NCBI RefSeq assembly: GCF_024699985.1
Contig: NZ_JAJONA010000001.1
Coordinates: forward strand, 2,542,001 to 2,606,000
DNA: 64,000 nt
Direction of reading: 5' to 3'
Source: Phenylobacterium sp. J367
Lineage (GTDB): Bacteria; Pseudomonadota; Alphaproteobacteria; Caulobacterales; Caulobacteraceae
The notes under the pieces are model-generated. The model had not been told where the DNA came from, ran no database searches, and saw only the letters and a list, made by a program, of their open reading frames with translations. A program made the translations under genes and the position numbers. Positions 9,428 to 19,587 of this stretch are shown here, in pieces; position 1 is the first letter of the stretch, and every line of letters starts with the position of its first letter.

Positions 9428-10895
9428 ATGGCGGAAGCGACAGCGGAGGGCGGCCGCGGGGGGCGGGGCGGCCGGATTGCGGCTGAGGACTTCGGACAAG
9501 CTGCTCTACGGCCTGGGCGCCACGGCCAGCGGCGTGAAGGCGCGGGGGCTGAGCGCGTTCATGATGCTGTTCTACAACCAGGTGATCGGCCTGCCGGCCG
9601 CCTGGGTCGGGGCGGCGATCATGGTCGCCCTGGTGTTCGACGCGATCGTCGACCCGCTCGTCGGCCAGATCTCGGACAACCTGCGCACGCCGTGGGGGGG
9701 CGGCGCCATCCGTTCATGTACGCCTCGGCGATTCCGCTGGCGCTGACGCTGTTCCTGCTCTGGACGCCGCCGGACATGTGGTCGAAGGAGGCGGTGTTCG
9801 CCTACATGCTCGTCGTCGCCCTGGCGGTGCGCTTCCTCGACACCTTCTTCGAGCTGCCCCACACCGCGCTGCTGGCCGAGCTCACCCGCGACTATGACCA
9901 GCGCACGACGCTCGTCGCCTTCCGCGCCTTCTTCCGGATCGCGGGGGGCCACCTGATGACCCTGATCACCTACAAGTTCTTCCTGCAGCCGACGGCCGAG
10001 TACCCGGTCGGCATCCTGAACCGCGACGGCTACGCCCTCTACGGACTGTGCGCCGCGCTGCTGGTGATGTTCACCATCCTGGTGTCGAGCGCCGGGACCC
10101 ACCGCTTCATCCCGCACCTGCACCGGCCGGCCAAGCGCACCGCCAAGCTGGGCGAGATGGCGCGGGAGGTGGCGCACACCCTCCAGAACCGCTCGTTCGC
10201 CATCCTGCTGGCCTCGGGGACCCTGCTCGCCATCGCCACCGGCCTGAAGGGAGCGCTGGAGCTCTACTTCGAGGCCTACTTCTGGGAGTTCACCCCCGAC
10301 CAGTTGGCGCTGATCACCGGCGGGGGGATCGTCGCCTCGGCGCTGGGGGTCACCCTGGCGCCCATCGTCTCGCGGACGCTGGGTAAGAAGCGCGGCGCGC
10401 TGATCGTCTGGACGATCTCGCTGACGCTGGCCTCCGCTCCGATCGCCCTGCGGCTGGCCGGGCTCATGCCCCCGAACGGTTCGGACGCGCTGCTCTACAT
10501 CATGATCGGCGAAAGCGTGTTCCAGGGGACGGCGGCGCTGACCACCGGCATCCTGCTCTCCTCGATGCTCGCCGACGTCGTGGAGGACAGCGAAGTGCGC
10601 ACCGGCCGTCGCTCGGAGGGGCTGCTGTTCTCGGCCGACAGCCTGCTGAAGAAGATGGTCTCCGGGCTCGGCGTCTTCACCTCCGGCCTTCTGCTGACGT
10701 CGGTGGGATTCCCCCAGGGGCGCCAAGCCGGGCCAGGTGGACCCGGAGGTGATCCGCAACATGGCGGCGGTCTACCTGCCGATCGTCGTCGGCCTCTACC
10801 TGGCGGCCATCGGGACGTTGTTCGCCTTCCGGCTCGACAAGAGCGCCCACGAGGAGAACCTCCGCAAGCTCGCCTCAGGTCCGGGCGCGGTCTAG
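9428..10895 (+). CDS. GPH-family (MelB-like) cation symporter, MFS fold (three frameshifts)
   Basis: Inner-membrane transporter of the glycoside-pentoside-hexuronide:cation symporter type, about 485 residues. Landmarks are KLLYGLGATASGVK near the N-terminus, DAIVDPLVGQISDN (the family's conserved helix 2-loop motif) and many hydrophobic helices. ATG 9428 has GGGAGGG upstream; from there the frame shifts in a G6 run near 9465, in a G8 run near 9700 and in a C5/G4 stretch near 10716, ending at TAG 10893-10895. It is divergent from a TonB receptor and followed 15 bases later by a TetR gene. A paralogue is at 16865-18357. Members of this family beside acyl-CoA genes often do not carry sugars, so the substrate is open. 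Confidence 0.8.
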
Positions 10896-10910
10896 GTTGT
10901 GGTTCGAACC

Positions 10911-11657
10911 ATGACGGACACCCGGGACGCCGATGAGCATCAGCCGGACCGCCCAGAGGCCGGCGCGCCTGTGAGCGCGGTCCGCAAGCGGCTGCGCCGG
11001 GGCCGCCGCCTCGCGCCGGAGACCCGGCGGGAGACCCTCCTGGAGGTGGCGGCCGAGCTCGTGCTGGGGCAGGGCTTCCTGCCGATCGGCGTTCAGGACC
11101 TGGCGGACGCGGCCAAGGTCAGCAAGGCCCTGGTCTACCGCTACTTCCCGGGGCCGCAGGACCTCTACAACGCCCTGGTCGAGCGCGGCTTCGACGAGCT
11201 GACCGCCGCCGGCCTCGAGGCGGCGGCCCGGCGGGCCGGCCTTGCGGACGCGGCCGCGGCGGCGGCCGAGCTCTACTTCCGGCGCGTCGTGCAGACGGGA
11301 CCGGTGATCCACATCATCCTGCGCGACCGGTTCATGGCCCGGCGGCTCTCGCCGCGGGCCGCGGCGGTGCAGGGCCGTGTGGCCCGCCGCTTCGCAAAGG
11401 GACTGCGACGCGAACTCGGGCTTCCGCTGCGCGAGTGCGTCGCCTGCGTGAGCCTGGGCATGACGCTGCCGGAGGAGTGCGGACGGCTGGTCTACCAGGG
11501 CGAGCTGGACGAGGAGCGCGGGGCCGAGGTCTGCCGCGAACTCGTGCTAGGCGTCATCGACGTCGCCCGGCGGCGCGGGGCGGAAGCGCGCCGCGAGGCG
11601 CCGGTTGCCGGTCTCGACGATGTCGGCGGTAAGCGCTTCGGCGGCCGGCAGGTCTAG
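10911..11657 (+). CDS. TetR/AcrR-family transcriptional regulator
   Basis: The N-terminal third holds a TetR helix-turn-helix: RRETLLEVAAELVLGQGF, then IGVQDLADAAKVSKALVYRYF. The ligand-binding half is alpha-helical and unassigned. The start ATG is 15 bases after the transporter gene, so the two are likely co-transcribed. The last 111 bases overlap the convergent regulator gene at 11547-12434. The final residues (GLDDVGGKRFGGRQV) look like antisense of that gene, so the natural end may be earlier and lost to an unseen frameshift. It probably represses the neighbouring transport/catabolic genes (inference). Confidence 0.8.
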   Translation: MTDTRDADEHQPDRPEAGAPVSAVRKRLRRGRRLAPETRRETLLEVAAELVLGQGFLPIGVQDLADAAKVSKALVYRYFPGPQDLYNALVERGFDELTAAGLEAAARRAGLADAAAAAAELYFRRVVQTGPVIHIILRDRFMARRLSPRAAAVQGRVARRFAKGLRRELGLPLRECVACVSLGMTLPEECGRLVYQGELDEERGAEVCRELVLGVIDVARRRGAEARREAPVAGLDDVGGKRFGGRQV

Positions 11658-12434
11658 CCGCCCGCGCGCCAGCAGCCGGCCGGCGCGCAACACCAGGCTG
11701 GTCAGCACCGTGGTCGCCGCGCGGGCGACATCGTCGGGCACGCGCTGGCTGCGGGTGAAGCGTTCGGCGACGATCTCGGTGTTGGCGGCCCGCAGGGCCC
11801 GCTGTTCCCGTCGCAGGCCACGCCGGACGGCGGGCGCGCCCTGCAGGGTCTGCAGCAGCACGCCGCGGTCGGCCACCTGGCGCAGGTAGGTGACGGTAGA
11901 CAGGCGCAACCGGTCGGCGGGCCGGGTGGCGGTCTCGACCTCGGCGACCTGCGCCGCGCGCACAGCCTGCAGCTCGCGCCGGGCCAATTCCACGAGCAGG
12001 TCGTCCACTGTCGGGAAGAAGTGGTAGGCGCGCGGCGCCGTCAGCCCGGCTTCCCGGGCCAGGCGCTTGATGCTGAGCGCGTGCAGGCCCTCGCGCACGA
12101 TGATGTCCGCGGCGACGTCCAGCAGGTGGGCGCGCCGGTCCTCGAAGGCGAGGCGGGCGCGGGGGCGGCGGGTGACCGAGCGCCCCGGGAGAATCGGAAC
12201 CGTCTCGTCCACGCCCGCGGGCGCCGGCGGCAGGACCGGCGCGGGCGGGGCCCGCCCGGCTTTCACCTTCGCCCAGTGACCGCGCGTGGGGTAGGGGATG
12301 TCGGTCCGATCGCAGATCTTTGCCAGGCCGCTCGCGCTGACGCCGAGCTCGCCCGCGACCTTGGACAGAGGTTCACGCCAGACACGCTCGAAGAGCTCGG
12401 CGCGGGTGAGTGCCGTCGACGGCGAGGCGCGCAT
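11547..12434 (-). CDS. TetR-family regulator with an extra N-terminal helix-turn-helix-like domain
   Basis: A regulator of 295 residues, longer than the usual 190-220. Residues 1-65 carry a separate small domain, LTRAELFERVWREPLSKVA, then GVSASGLAKICDRTDIPYP and RGHWAKVKAG. This module is known from other bacterial proteins and looks like a helix-turn-helix. After a Pro-rich linker comes the TetR DNA-binding domain: RRAHLLDVAADIIVREGL and SIKRLAREAGLTAPRAYHFF. ATG 12434 is preceded by GGAGGG. It is divergent from the acyl-CoA dehydrogenase at 12567 and may act on the AT-rich site between them at 12528-12545. A two-headed DNA-binding mode is inference. Confidence 0.8.
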   Translation of the reverse strand: MRASPSTALTRAELFERVWREPLSKVAGELGVSASGLAKICDRTDIPYPTRGHWAKVKAGRAPPAPVLPPAPAGVDETVPILPGRSVTRRPRARLAFEDRRAHLLDVAADIIVREGLHALSIKRLAREAGLTAPRAYHFFPTVDDLLVELARRELQAVRAAQVAEVETATRPADRLRLSTVTYLRQVADRGVLLQTLQGAPAVRRGLRREQRALRAANTEIVAERFTRSQRVPDDVARAATTVLTSLVLRAGRLLARGRLDLPAAEALTADIVETGNRRLAARFRPAPPGDVDDA

Positions 12435-12566
12435 GGAGCCCTCCTTTCCCGGCCAGCATAGCCGTGTCGCGGCAAGGCTCAACGGATGCCTTCGGCGACA
12501 TTAGCCCCAGCGACTTGATGACATTCGCACTAATTACTATACGGAAGGCTGCCCTGGCGGAACAGG

Positions 12567-13769
12567 ATGCATGAGATGCAGGCGCCCCTATCGACCCGCG
12601 ACGCGCTCGAGGCCTTCCGGCTCGAGGCAAGGGCATGGCTGGATGAGAATTTCCCCAGCGCCCTGGCCGGGCGCGGGCCGCAGTCGGGCGAGGCCGAGCC
12701 GGACGAGCCGGAGTTCGGCCTGTGGCGCGCACGCCTGTGCGCCCAGGGTTGGGGGACGCCGACCTGGCCCAAGGCGTACGGCGGCGGCGGGCTTTCGCCC
12801 CAGGAGGCGCGGGCCTTGCGCGAGGAGATGCGCAAGGTCGGCGCCTGGAATCCGATCGGCTGGAGCATGGGCGTGCGCATGCTCGGCCCGACCTTGCTGG
12901 AGTACGGGACCGAGGCCCAGAAGCAGCGGCACATCCCGCCGATCGCCCGGGGCGAGACGCGCTGGTGCCAGGGCTATTCCGAGCCCAACGCGGGTTCCGA
13001 TCTGGCCAGCCTGCAGACCCGCGCGGAGGACCGGGGCGACCACTTCCTGGTCAGCGGCCAGAAGACCTGGACCTCGGGCGCCCAGTACGCCGACTGGTGC
13101 TTCTGCCTGGTGCGGACCGACCCGACGCGGAAGCACGACGGCATCTCCTTCCTGCTGATCGACATGCGCTCGCCAGGCGTGGAGGTCCGGCCGATACGGC
13201 TGATCGCCGGCCGCTCGCCGTTCTGCGAGACCTTCTTCACCGATGTGAAGGTGCCCAAGGAGAACCTGGTCGGCGAGCTGAACGGCGGCTGGACCATCGG
13301 CAAGCGACTGCTGCAGTACGAGCGCCAGCGCAACGAGGACGCCCCGCGTCGGGCGACCGAGCAGCGGCCGATCGAGGCGGTGGTCGCCGAGTATGTCGGG
13401 CGGGACGCCGAGGGCCGGCTGGCCGACGCAGATCTGCGCATGCGGCTCACGCGGCACGCCATGGAGCGCCAGGCCTTCAACCTCACCATGCAGCGAACCA
13501 CGGCGGAGGCCTCCGGCGGCGGGCCCACGGCGGCGACCTCGATCCTGAAGAACGTCTCCTCGCTGCTGGTTCAGGAACGGGCCGAGCTCATCGTCGAGGC
13601 GATCGGCCTTCGGGGGCTGGGTTGGGACGGCGAGGGCTTCACCGCCGAGGAACTGGCCTGCGTGCGCGAATGGCTGTCCGGAAAGGCGAACACCATCTTC
13701 GCCGGCTCCTACGAGATCCAGAACAACATCATCGCCAAGCGGATACTGGGGTTGCCGGCGGCGTCCTGA
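12567..13769 (+). CDS. Acyl-CoA dehydrogenase
   Basis: FAD-dependent dehydrogenase that makes a 2,3-double bond in an acyl-CoA. The family signatures are clear: WCQGYSEPNAGSDLASL (FAD and substrate contact), DHFLVSGQKTWTSGAQYADW, then the C-terminal FAGSYEIQNNIIAKRILGLP. It is 400 residues long and unbroken. Three in-frame or near ATGs lie at 12567-12576; the first is used. Just upstream, 12528-12545 (CACTAATTACTATACGG) is a sharp AT-rich spot that may be the operator shared with the divergent TetR gene. A paralogue is at 18354-19515. The chain type oxidised is unknown. Confidence 0.9.
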   Translation: MHEMQAPLSTRDALEAFRLEARAWLDENFPSALAGRGPQSGEAEPDEPEFGLWRARLCAQGWGTPTWPKAYGGGGLSPQEARALREEMRKVGAWNPIGWSMGVRMLGPTLLEYGTEAQKQRHIPPIARGETRWCQGYSEPNAGSDLASLQTRAEDRGDHFLVSGQKTWTSGAQYADWCFCLVRTDPTRKHDGISFLLIDMRSPGVEVRPIRLIAGRSPFCETFFTDVKVPKENLVGELNGGWTIGKRLLQYERQRNEDAPRRATEQRPIEAVVAEYVGRDAEGRLADADLRMRLTRHAMERQAFNLTMQRTTAEASGGGPTAATSILKNVSSLLVQERAELIVEAIGLRGLGWDGEGFTAEELACVREWLSGKANTIFAGSYEIQNNIIAKRILGLPAAS

Positions 13770-14095
13770 AGATCCTCAAGCGGTCATGCGGGCGTTCGTG
13801 CCGTTGAGGAGACGGCCATCGTTTTGAACTAAACAGGGAATTCGCCGCCGCCGTATTCGTGCTCCGGGACTATCCCGGGGTTTGGAGACAATCTCTCGCG
13901 AGGTCTCTTCCTGACTCTTGGCTGACCTTGGGAATGTCCGCACTATGGTATGCGGGGGCCCGCGATCATGCGGTCGATGATTGGCCGCGATCTGGGGCCC
14001 AGCTTGAGCGGCTTGGCCGCGCCTGCGCTTCTGAATCGGTCTTCGACCAGCCAGACGGCGGCGCCGCAGCCAGCCCGTCAGCAGAACTTCTGAGC
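13770..14095. other. Intergenic region without a convincing gene
   Basis: This stretch separates a plus-strand and a minus-strand gene that converge. No open frame here looks like a protein. The part at about 13907-13950 (TCCTGACTCTTGGCTGACCT and following) resembles 46186-46228, so both may be leftovers of the same repeat or mobile element. An imperfect hairpin (GGGACTATCCC) lies at about 13865. No T-rich terminator was seen. Confidence 0.4.
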
Positions 14096-14931
14096 TCAGT
14101 CGGCCAGGAATGCGCGCACCGCGGCGAGATAGGCTTCAAAGTTCTCGCGGCGGACGTTGTGTCCTGCGCCGTCGATCCGGACATCGCAGATATTCCCGTT
14201 GATGGATGCCGCCTCGGCGGCGATGTCTGGCGCGACGAGGGAGCCGAGCGCAGGGTCGCCGCGGACGAGCAGCGTCGGGACGCGAATGCCCGTAACCTGC
14301 GCCTGCCAGGGCGCACTGTAGGTAGGCAGGGCAGCGGGATCGACCTGCCGCTTGGCAGCCGCCCAGGGGGAAAGTCGTCGTCGTGCCAGGTGGGGGAGGT
14401 CGCCCGACCCTCCGCGATGATCTCCGCTTCGCTCATGCGCTGAAAGCGGGCCACCTGTTCTCGGAACCTGCGCCTGCGCGCGTCGGCCACTGCCGGGCTG
14501 GCCAGCGGCAGGAAGGGTGGGTCCTCCAGCACGACTTTCGACGCGCCGCCCGGATGGGCGCTGGCATAGGCGGCGGTGGCCCGCGCCCCAACGGAGTGGC
14601 CCATGACGACCGGCGCGCACAGGCCGAGCGCGCCAATCGCCTTGGCGATGTCCTCCGCGGCATCGAAGGGCTGCACCGGGTCGATCCTGCTACTCGCCCC
14701 GTGTCCGCGGGCGTCCAGCATCACGACGTCGAACTCCGCGGCCAGGGCCAACGCGAGGCGGCTCCAGCAGAGGCCGTTGTCGGTCAGCCCATGGGACAGC
14801 ACCAAGGCGGGCCTGCCGCCGCCTGTGCGGTGATAGGCCAGGACGCCGCCGGAGACCGGAACGGTCCAACTGCGCCAGCCGGCCGGGTTCGGCAGAACTA
14901 CCAAGAGTAAGCCTCGGGGGCCTCGCCGCAC
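14096..14931 (-). CDS. Alpha/beta hydrolase (frameshifted)
   Basis: Alpha/beta-fold hydrolase of about 278 residues. LVLSHGLTDNGLCWS is the oxyanion-hole region, VVMGHSVGARA the nucleophile elbow with catalytic Ser, VRGDPALGSLV the region of the acid residue, and GAGHNVRRE carries the His. A shift near 14370, beside CCCAGGGGG, joins two frames. It is last of five minus-strand genes and its start overlaps the end of the aldo/keto reductase. GTG 14931 gives the longest form, while TTG 14904 would give a four-base-scale overlap, so the start is uncertain. Substrate unknown; hydrolysis of an ester or thioester intermediate would suit the operon. Confidence 0.78.
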
Positions 14932-15862
14932 GACGGAAAGATGTCGTCGATGCGCGCCAGAGTATCCGCGTCGAGCCGGAGGTCCGGGACGTGCAGAACC
15001 GAGCTGAGCTGGTGCAGGTTGCGGGGACCGATGATGGTCGAGGTGATCCCCGGCTGGTGCAGCAGCCAGGCCAGGGCGACGGCGCTGGGCGAGTGGCCGA
15101 GCGCCTCGCAGAGCGTGCCGAACCGCGCGAGCTGTTCGGCGCGGGCGGACGCCGCTTGTTTCGCTTCTTCGGAGCCGCGTCGCCCGCCCGGCTCGGCCGC
15201 GCCGCCGGCCAGCAGGCCGCCGGCGAGCGGGCTCCAGGTGATGACGCCGACGCCGTAGGCGCGGCAGGCGGGGATCACCTCCAGTTCCGCACGCCGTTCG
15301 ATCAGGTTGTAGAGGTGCTGCTCGAGACTAGCCCCAGCCGCTGCGCCGAAATGGCCTTCTCGCTGGCGCGAGCTATAGACCATCCGGGGAAGTTGCTGCC
15401 GCCCACATAGGTGATCTTGCCCTGCGAGATCAGCCGATCCATCGCCTGCCAGATTTCCTCGATCGGCGCGGCGCGGTCGATGTGGTGCATCTGGTAGAGG
15501 TCGATGTGGTCAACGCGCAGGCGGCGCAGGCTGGCGTCACAGGCCATCTGGATGTGCCGCGCAGAGAGCCCACGGTCGTTCACGTCGTCCGACATCGGCT
15601 CGTAGACCTTGCTGGCCAGAACGATGCGGTCGCGGCGGGCGCGGTCCTGCGCCAGCCATGCCCCAAGCAGCGTCTCGGTCGCGCCGACGCCGAGGCGGCC
15701 GCCGTACTGGTTGGCGGTGTCCACGAAGTTGACGCCAGCGTCCACGGCGGCGTCCAGGATCGCGAAACTGTCCTGCTGCGAGGTCTGCGGGCCGAAGTTC
15801 ATGGTCCCGAGGCAGAGCTCGCTGACCTGCAGGGCGGAACGGCCAAGCCGGCGGTAGCGCAT
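14898..15862 (-). CDS. Aldo/keto reductase (frameshifted)
   Basis: NADPH-dependent oxidoreductase of the AKR family, about 320 residues. The TIM-barrel landmarks are the N-terminal YRRLGRSALQVSELCLGTMNFG, the catalytic region NFVDTANQYGG with Asp and Tyr, VLASKVYEP with the Lys, the LYQMHHIDR strand, and the cofactor segment GITSTIIGPRNLHQL. One base appears to be missing near 15325 (between GLVS and EQHLYNLIERR). It lies in a five-gene operon between the dioxygenase and the alpha/beta hydrolase, overlapping both. It may reduce or oxidise a carbonyl/hydroxyl intermediate; the direction cannot be told. Confidence 0.83.
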
Positions 15863-16830
15863 GTCAGGGGCGCCCGCAGGGTCGGGCCGGTGGCCAGCGT
15901 CTCGCTGGAATCGGCGACGCAGTCGCGCACCATGCGCTGGGCGCGCTCGGAGAGCTTCTGGTAGTCCGCGTAGGTGATCCCCGGAACGATCGGCTCGCGG
16001 AACCAGGGGGCGTAGAATTCGAGATTCGGGATTGAGCGGATGGCGTCCGAGACGTTCGGAGTGCCGCCGTGCCAGGCCCGTACGTCACGCACCATGATCG
16101 CGCCGGCGGGCGCCGGACAGACGGTGCTGAGCCGCATCCACTCGGGCTCCTCGGCCAGGGTCGGGATGCGAGTCCGGGAGTGCTGGGTCCCGGGGATCTG
16201 CCGAGTCGGGCCGTTCAGAGGCGTCACGTCCTGCGGCAAGAAATTCACGCAGACGTACGGGCAAGGGAGGTCGCGGATAGTCAGCTGGCCGCGCGGATCA
16301 TGGAAGCTGCTGAACGGGGTCGTCGGCGCATCGGCCCAGTCGCGCACGTCCGAGTGCAGGGGCTGGTACTCAACGGCGCCCGGCAGGCAGAAATCACCAC
16401 TCGCGGCCCGCAGGACAAAGTCCGGCGAGCCGAAGATCGCGCCCACCACCTCGGTAACGAGCGGGATCTCGAGCAGCATCTGCCACTCGGGTCGGTGCAA
16501 CTGGCTACGGGTGAGACTTGAGCCACCGAACGAATAGCGGTGCGAGCCGCGATTTCCGCGGCGTCCTTGGTCGAGCTCCAGGATCTCGCCCGCGACTTCG
16601 GCGCAGCCCTTGGCCAGGATCTCGACCCCGGAGCTGTCGAGGACGTCGGCGATGACAACGAAGCCGTCGCGCCGAAAGAGCTCCACCGCATGGTGCGCGT
16701 CGCCAGGCTTGAGGACCTCCAGCCCACGAATCCCGTTGTTGGCCTCAAGATAGGCTCGCAGCGCCTGGATATCGGAGTCGTCCGCCGGAGCCGTCGCGCT
16801 CGCAGGGCTATTTTGTGCTCGATCCATCAT
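15799..16830 (-). CDS. Phytanoyl-CoA dioxygenase (PhyH) family protein
   Basis: Non-haem Fe(II)/2-oxoglutarate dioxygenase, a family that hydroxylates acyl-CoAs and many small molecules. Residues ELFRRDGFVVIADVL match the N-terminal PhyH strand. PLHSDVRDW holds the HxD iron pair, and AWHGGTPNVSD the second His, with a following Arg (SIPNLEFYAPWFRE region) possibly holding 2-oxoglutarate. The frame overlaps the aldo/keto reductase start by 64 bases. The last residues (APLTCATAGLAVPP) look non-native, so the true stop may be near 15864 after an undetected frameshift. It sits with an acyl-CoA dehydrogenase, so hydroxylation of an acyl chain is plausible but unproven. Confidence 0.82.
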   Translation of the reverse strand: MMDRAQNSPASATAPADDSDIQALRAYLEANNGIRGLEVLKPGDAHHAVELFRRDGFVVIADVLDSSGVEILAKGCAEVAGEILELDQGRRGNRGSHRYSFGGSSLTRSQLHRPEWQMLLEIPLVTEVVGAIFGSPDFVLRAASGDFCLPGAVEYQPLHSDVRDWADAPTTPFSSFHDPRGQLTIRDLPCPYVCVNFLPQDVTPLNGPTRQIPGTQHSRTRIPTLAEEPEWMRLSTVCPAPAGAIMVRDVRAWHGGTPNVSDAIRSIPNLEFYAPWFREPIVPGITYADYQKLSERAQRMVRDCVADSSETLATGPTLRAPLTCATAGLAVPPCRSASSASGP

Positions 16831-16864
16831 CTCACCGTGCCTTGTTCTGATGTTGTGCGCCCCG

Positions 16865-18357
16865 TCACGACGGCTCCACCGGTGCGGCGCGCGTCCCGCG
16901 AAGGGCCGCGGCGATTTCGGCGTGGCGGGCGCGGCTGATGCCGTATGACCAGAGCATCAGCATAGCGATCACCGCCACGATGGCCGGGAGCGGCCCCCAG
17001 ACCCAGACCAGCCCCACCTTCACGTCTTGTGGCAGGACCACGACCGCCGCCTGTCCCGCGTCCTTCGGGAAACGGATGAGGTCGAGGGCGACACCGGCCA
17101 GGAGCACGCCCACGCCCACGGCCGCCTTGTTGGCGAAGGCCAGACCGGCGAAGTAGAGCCCTTCCCGGCGGTGGCCGAACAGATGCTCGTGCTCGTCGGC
17201 GGCGTCCGCCATCATCGACGGGTAGGCGACACCCGTCAGCCCAAGGCCGATGCCCGCGACGAACGAGTTGAACTGCATGGGCGCAAGCGCCGCGACGCCG
17301 GTCGGGGTATATGCGCCGAGCAGCCATGATCCCTGAATCACGAGCCAATTGGCGATCAGCAGCGACAGGCCGATGACGAGGACGGCCTTCTTCTCGAGCC
17401 GCATCTGCAGGCGTGGCGCCAGCGCCACCCCGATCAGCAAGCCGACCACGAAGACGTAGGTGATGAACTGGATGCTCTCGCTCTTCAGCATCCAGACGAA
17501 GACGAAGGCGTGGGCGTTGAGCGTCGCGTTCAGGCCTTGAGCCACGTAGGTGACGACGGCTGCCATGAACAGCAGGCGGAACGAGCGGTTGGCGAAGATC
17601 TCCGCCACTTCGCCGGGGAACCGCCGCAGCATCGGCCGCGCCACCTTCTGGGGCTGGGGGAGGGAGGGCGCGTAGCGCCGAAGCCCCAGGCAGCAGGCGG
17701 TCATACAGGCTCCGACCAGCGCGGCCGCCGACCAGCCGAAGCCTGGATAGCTCGCCGCCCGCTGAAGCCCCCATCCTTGAAGAACATCGAGTAGCCCAGC
17801 GCGGTGATCGCCACGCCGGCCAGGATGCCCGCCGCGGACCGGTAGACGACGACGCTGGTGCGGCCGGCGTAGTCGTCCGCAAGTTCCGCGCCGAGGGCGG
17901 TGTAGGGAACGTGAAACAGCGAGATCGCGACCCGGGCCGCCACCGCGAACACCGCCAGCCAAGCGAACAGCAGCGGCTGAGTAAGGCCAGCGGGGGGCGA
18001 GAACAGCAACCCAAGGCAGGCTGTGGTGAACGGGATGGCCGCGATCATCAACGGCAGACGCCGGCCCCAGCGCGACCTGATGTTGTCCGACCAGGACCCA
18101 ATCGCCGGATCGACGAGGGCGTCGAAGGCCAGGCCCAGCGAAAGCGCCACCCCCACGAGCGATCCCGGCAGGCCCAGCGCGACCGAATAGTAGAAGAACA
18201 GGAAGCCCACCGCAGTGTCGAACCCGCCGGTCTGCGCCGCCTGCCCCAGGCTGTAGAAGATCTTGTGCGTGACCCGTGGACGGAGCGTCGACCCGCCGGC
18301 CGGCGTTGCCGCGCCCTGCGCCTCCGTGGCGAGCTTCGATCCGTCCGCGGGCGTCAC
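16865..18357 (-). CDS. GPH-family cation symporter, MFS fold (one frameshift)
   Basis: Inner-membrane transporter of about 497 residues and a paralogue of the gene at 9428-10895. FYSLGQAAQTGGFDTAVGF and FDALVDPAIGSWSDNIRSRWGRR are the diagnostic N-terminal and helix 2-loop segments of the GPH group; HEHLFGHRREGLYFAGLAF is the conserved loop of the C-terminal half. A shift in a C5 run near 17770 joins the two frames. The start is GTG 18357, overlapping the acyl-CoA dehydrogenase stop (GTGA), so the two are translationally coupled. In this operon it probably moves the pathway substrate across the inner membrane. Confidence 0.82.
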
Positions 18358-19515
18358 AGCCGCAGCACGTGCTTGGCGATGATGTTGCGCTGAACCTCGT
18401 CGGTGCCGCCGGCGATGCTGGCGGCGCGGCCTTCAAGGTAGCGGACGACCTCCGGCTGGGCCCAGTCGGGTCCGACGGTGTCGTGCACGCCTACGATCTC
18501 CGGAAACCAAGGGGCGGCGTAGGGGCCCGCGCATTCCACGAAAAACTCCGTCATCCGCTGGACGATGTCGGTTCCCTTCAGCTTCAGCAGCGAGGACTGG
18601 GCCCCCCGCGCGCCCGCCCGCGGCGACCTCGGAAAGCGTGCGCAGCTCGGTCATGGCCAGCGCCTCCAACTCGACCTCGGCGAGGGCGAGACGGCGCGCG
18701 AAGCCAGGGTCCTGAAGCAGAGAGCCGCCCTCCGAGCCGGGCATGGCGGCGGCGGCGTCCTTGATCCGGCGCAGCAGGTCGAGCGAGAGCGAGACGAAAG
18801 CCTGGCCCGTGCGCTCGTGGGTCAGAAGGCCCTTGGCGACTGTCCAGCCTTCACCCTCGCGTCCGATGCGGTTTTCGACCGGCGTGCGCACCTCGTCGAG
18901 GGTCACACGGTTGAACATGTGGCGGCCGTCGATGGAGATGAGCGGGTGCACGGCGACACCGGGGGCATGCATATGGAGCAACAGGAAGGTGATGCCAGCC
19001 TGACGCTTCGGTTCGTCCGACGTCCGCGTCAGGCAGAACATCCAGTCCGCCTCGTGGGCGTTGCTCGTCCAGATTTTTTCACCGGAAACAACGTAGTGGT
19101 CACCGTCAAGGACAGCGCGGGTGCGGAGCGACGCCAGATCTGAGCCGGCGCCGGGCTCGGAGTAGCCCTGGCACCAACGCACGCGGTTGTGGAGGATGTC
19201 GGGCAGGAAGCGGTCCTGCTGCGCCTTCGTGCCGTACGCGAACAGGATTGGCGCGAGCATCCCCATGCCCATGCCGCCCACTTGCGCCGGCAGGCCAGCG
19301 GCGGTTGTCTCCCGCTCCCAGATGAAATGCTGGGTCGCGGTCCAGCCGGGACCGCCGAACTCGACCGGCCACTTGTTGGCGGCCCAGCCCTTGGCGAGCA
19401 GGGCGGCGTGCCAGCGGCTCTCGTCACGGCTCCCGTCGCCACCGAGCGTATCGGCGATCAGCCGTCGTACCTCGTCTCGAAACGCGAGATCGTCGGCGGA
19501 TAGAGTGAGGTCCAT
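18354..19515 (-). CDS. Acyl-CoA dehydrogenase (frameshifted)
   Basis: About 387 residues, same family as 12567-13769. Signatures are WCQGYSEPGAGSDLASL, DHYVVSGEKIWTSNAHEADW and the C-terminal IAGGTDEVQRNIIAKHVLRL. A C6 run (plus strand) near 18605 shifts the frame between GGRAG and SSLLKLKG. It is the first gene of the five-gene minus-strand operon ending at 14096, and its promoter region carries the GTTATTGTATAAAC element at 19530. It is divergent from the second hotdog gene at 19588. Desaturation of an acyl-CoA is secure at family level; the substrate is not known. Confidence 0.87.
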
Positions 19516-19529
19516 GGACAGCGGTTCTT

Positions 19530-19550
19530 GTTATTGTATAAACCGTCAAT
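19530..19550. promoter_or_regulatory. AT-rich operator-like site between divergent acyl-CoA dehydrogenase and hotdog genes
   Basis: GTTATTGTATAAAC followed by CGTCAAT lies between the starts at 19515 (minus) and 19588 (plus). Read on the minus strand it begins TTGACGGTTTATACAATAAC, nearly the same as TTGACGGTTAGTATAATAAA at 26875. The GTT...AAC ends suggest a TetR-type operator controlling both genes. Confidence 0.45.
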
Positions 19551-19587
19551 ATGAGCGGTTGGGCGCTGCGGTCAAGGGAGGCTGAGC

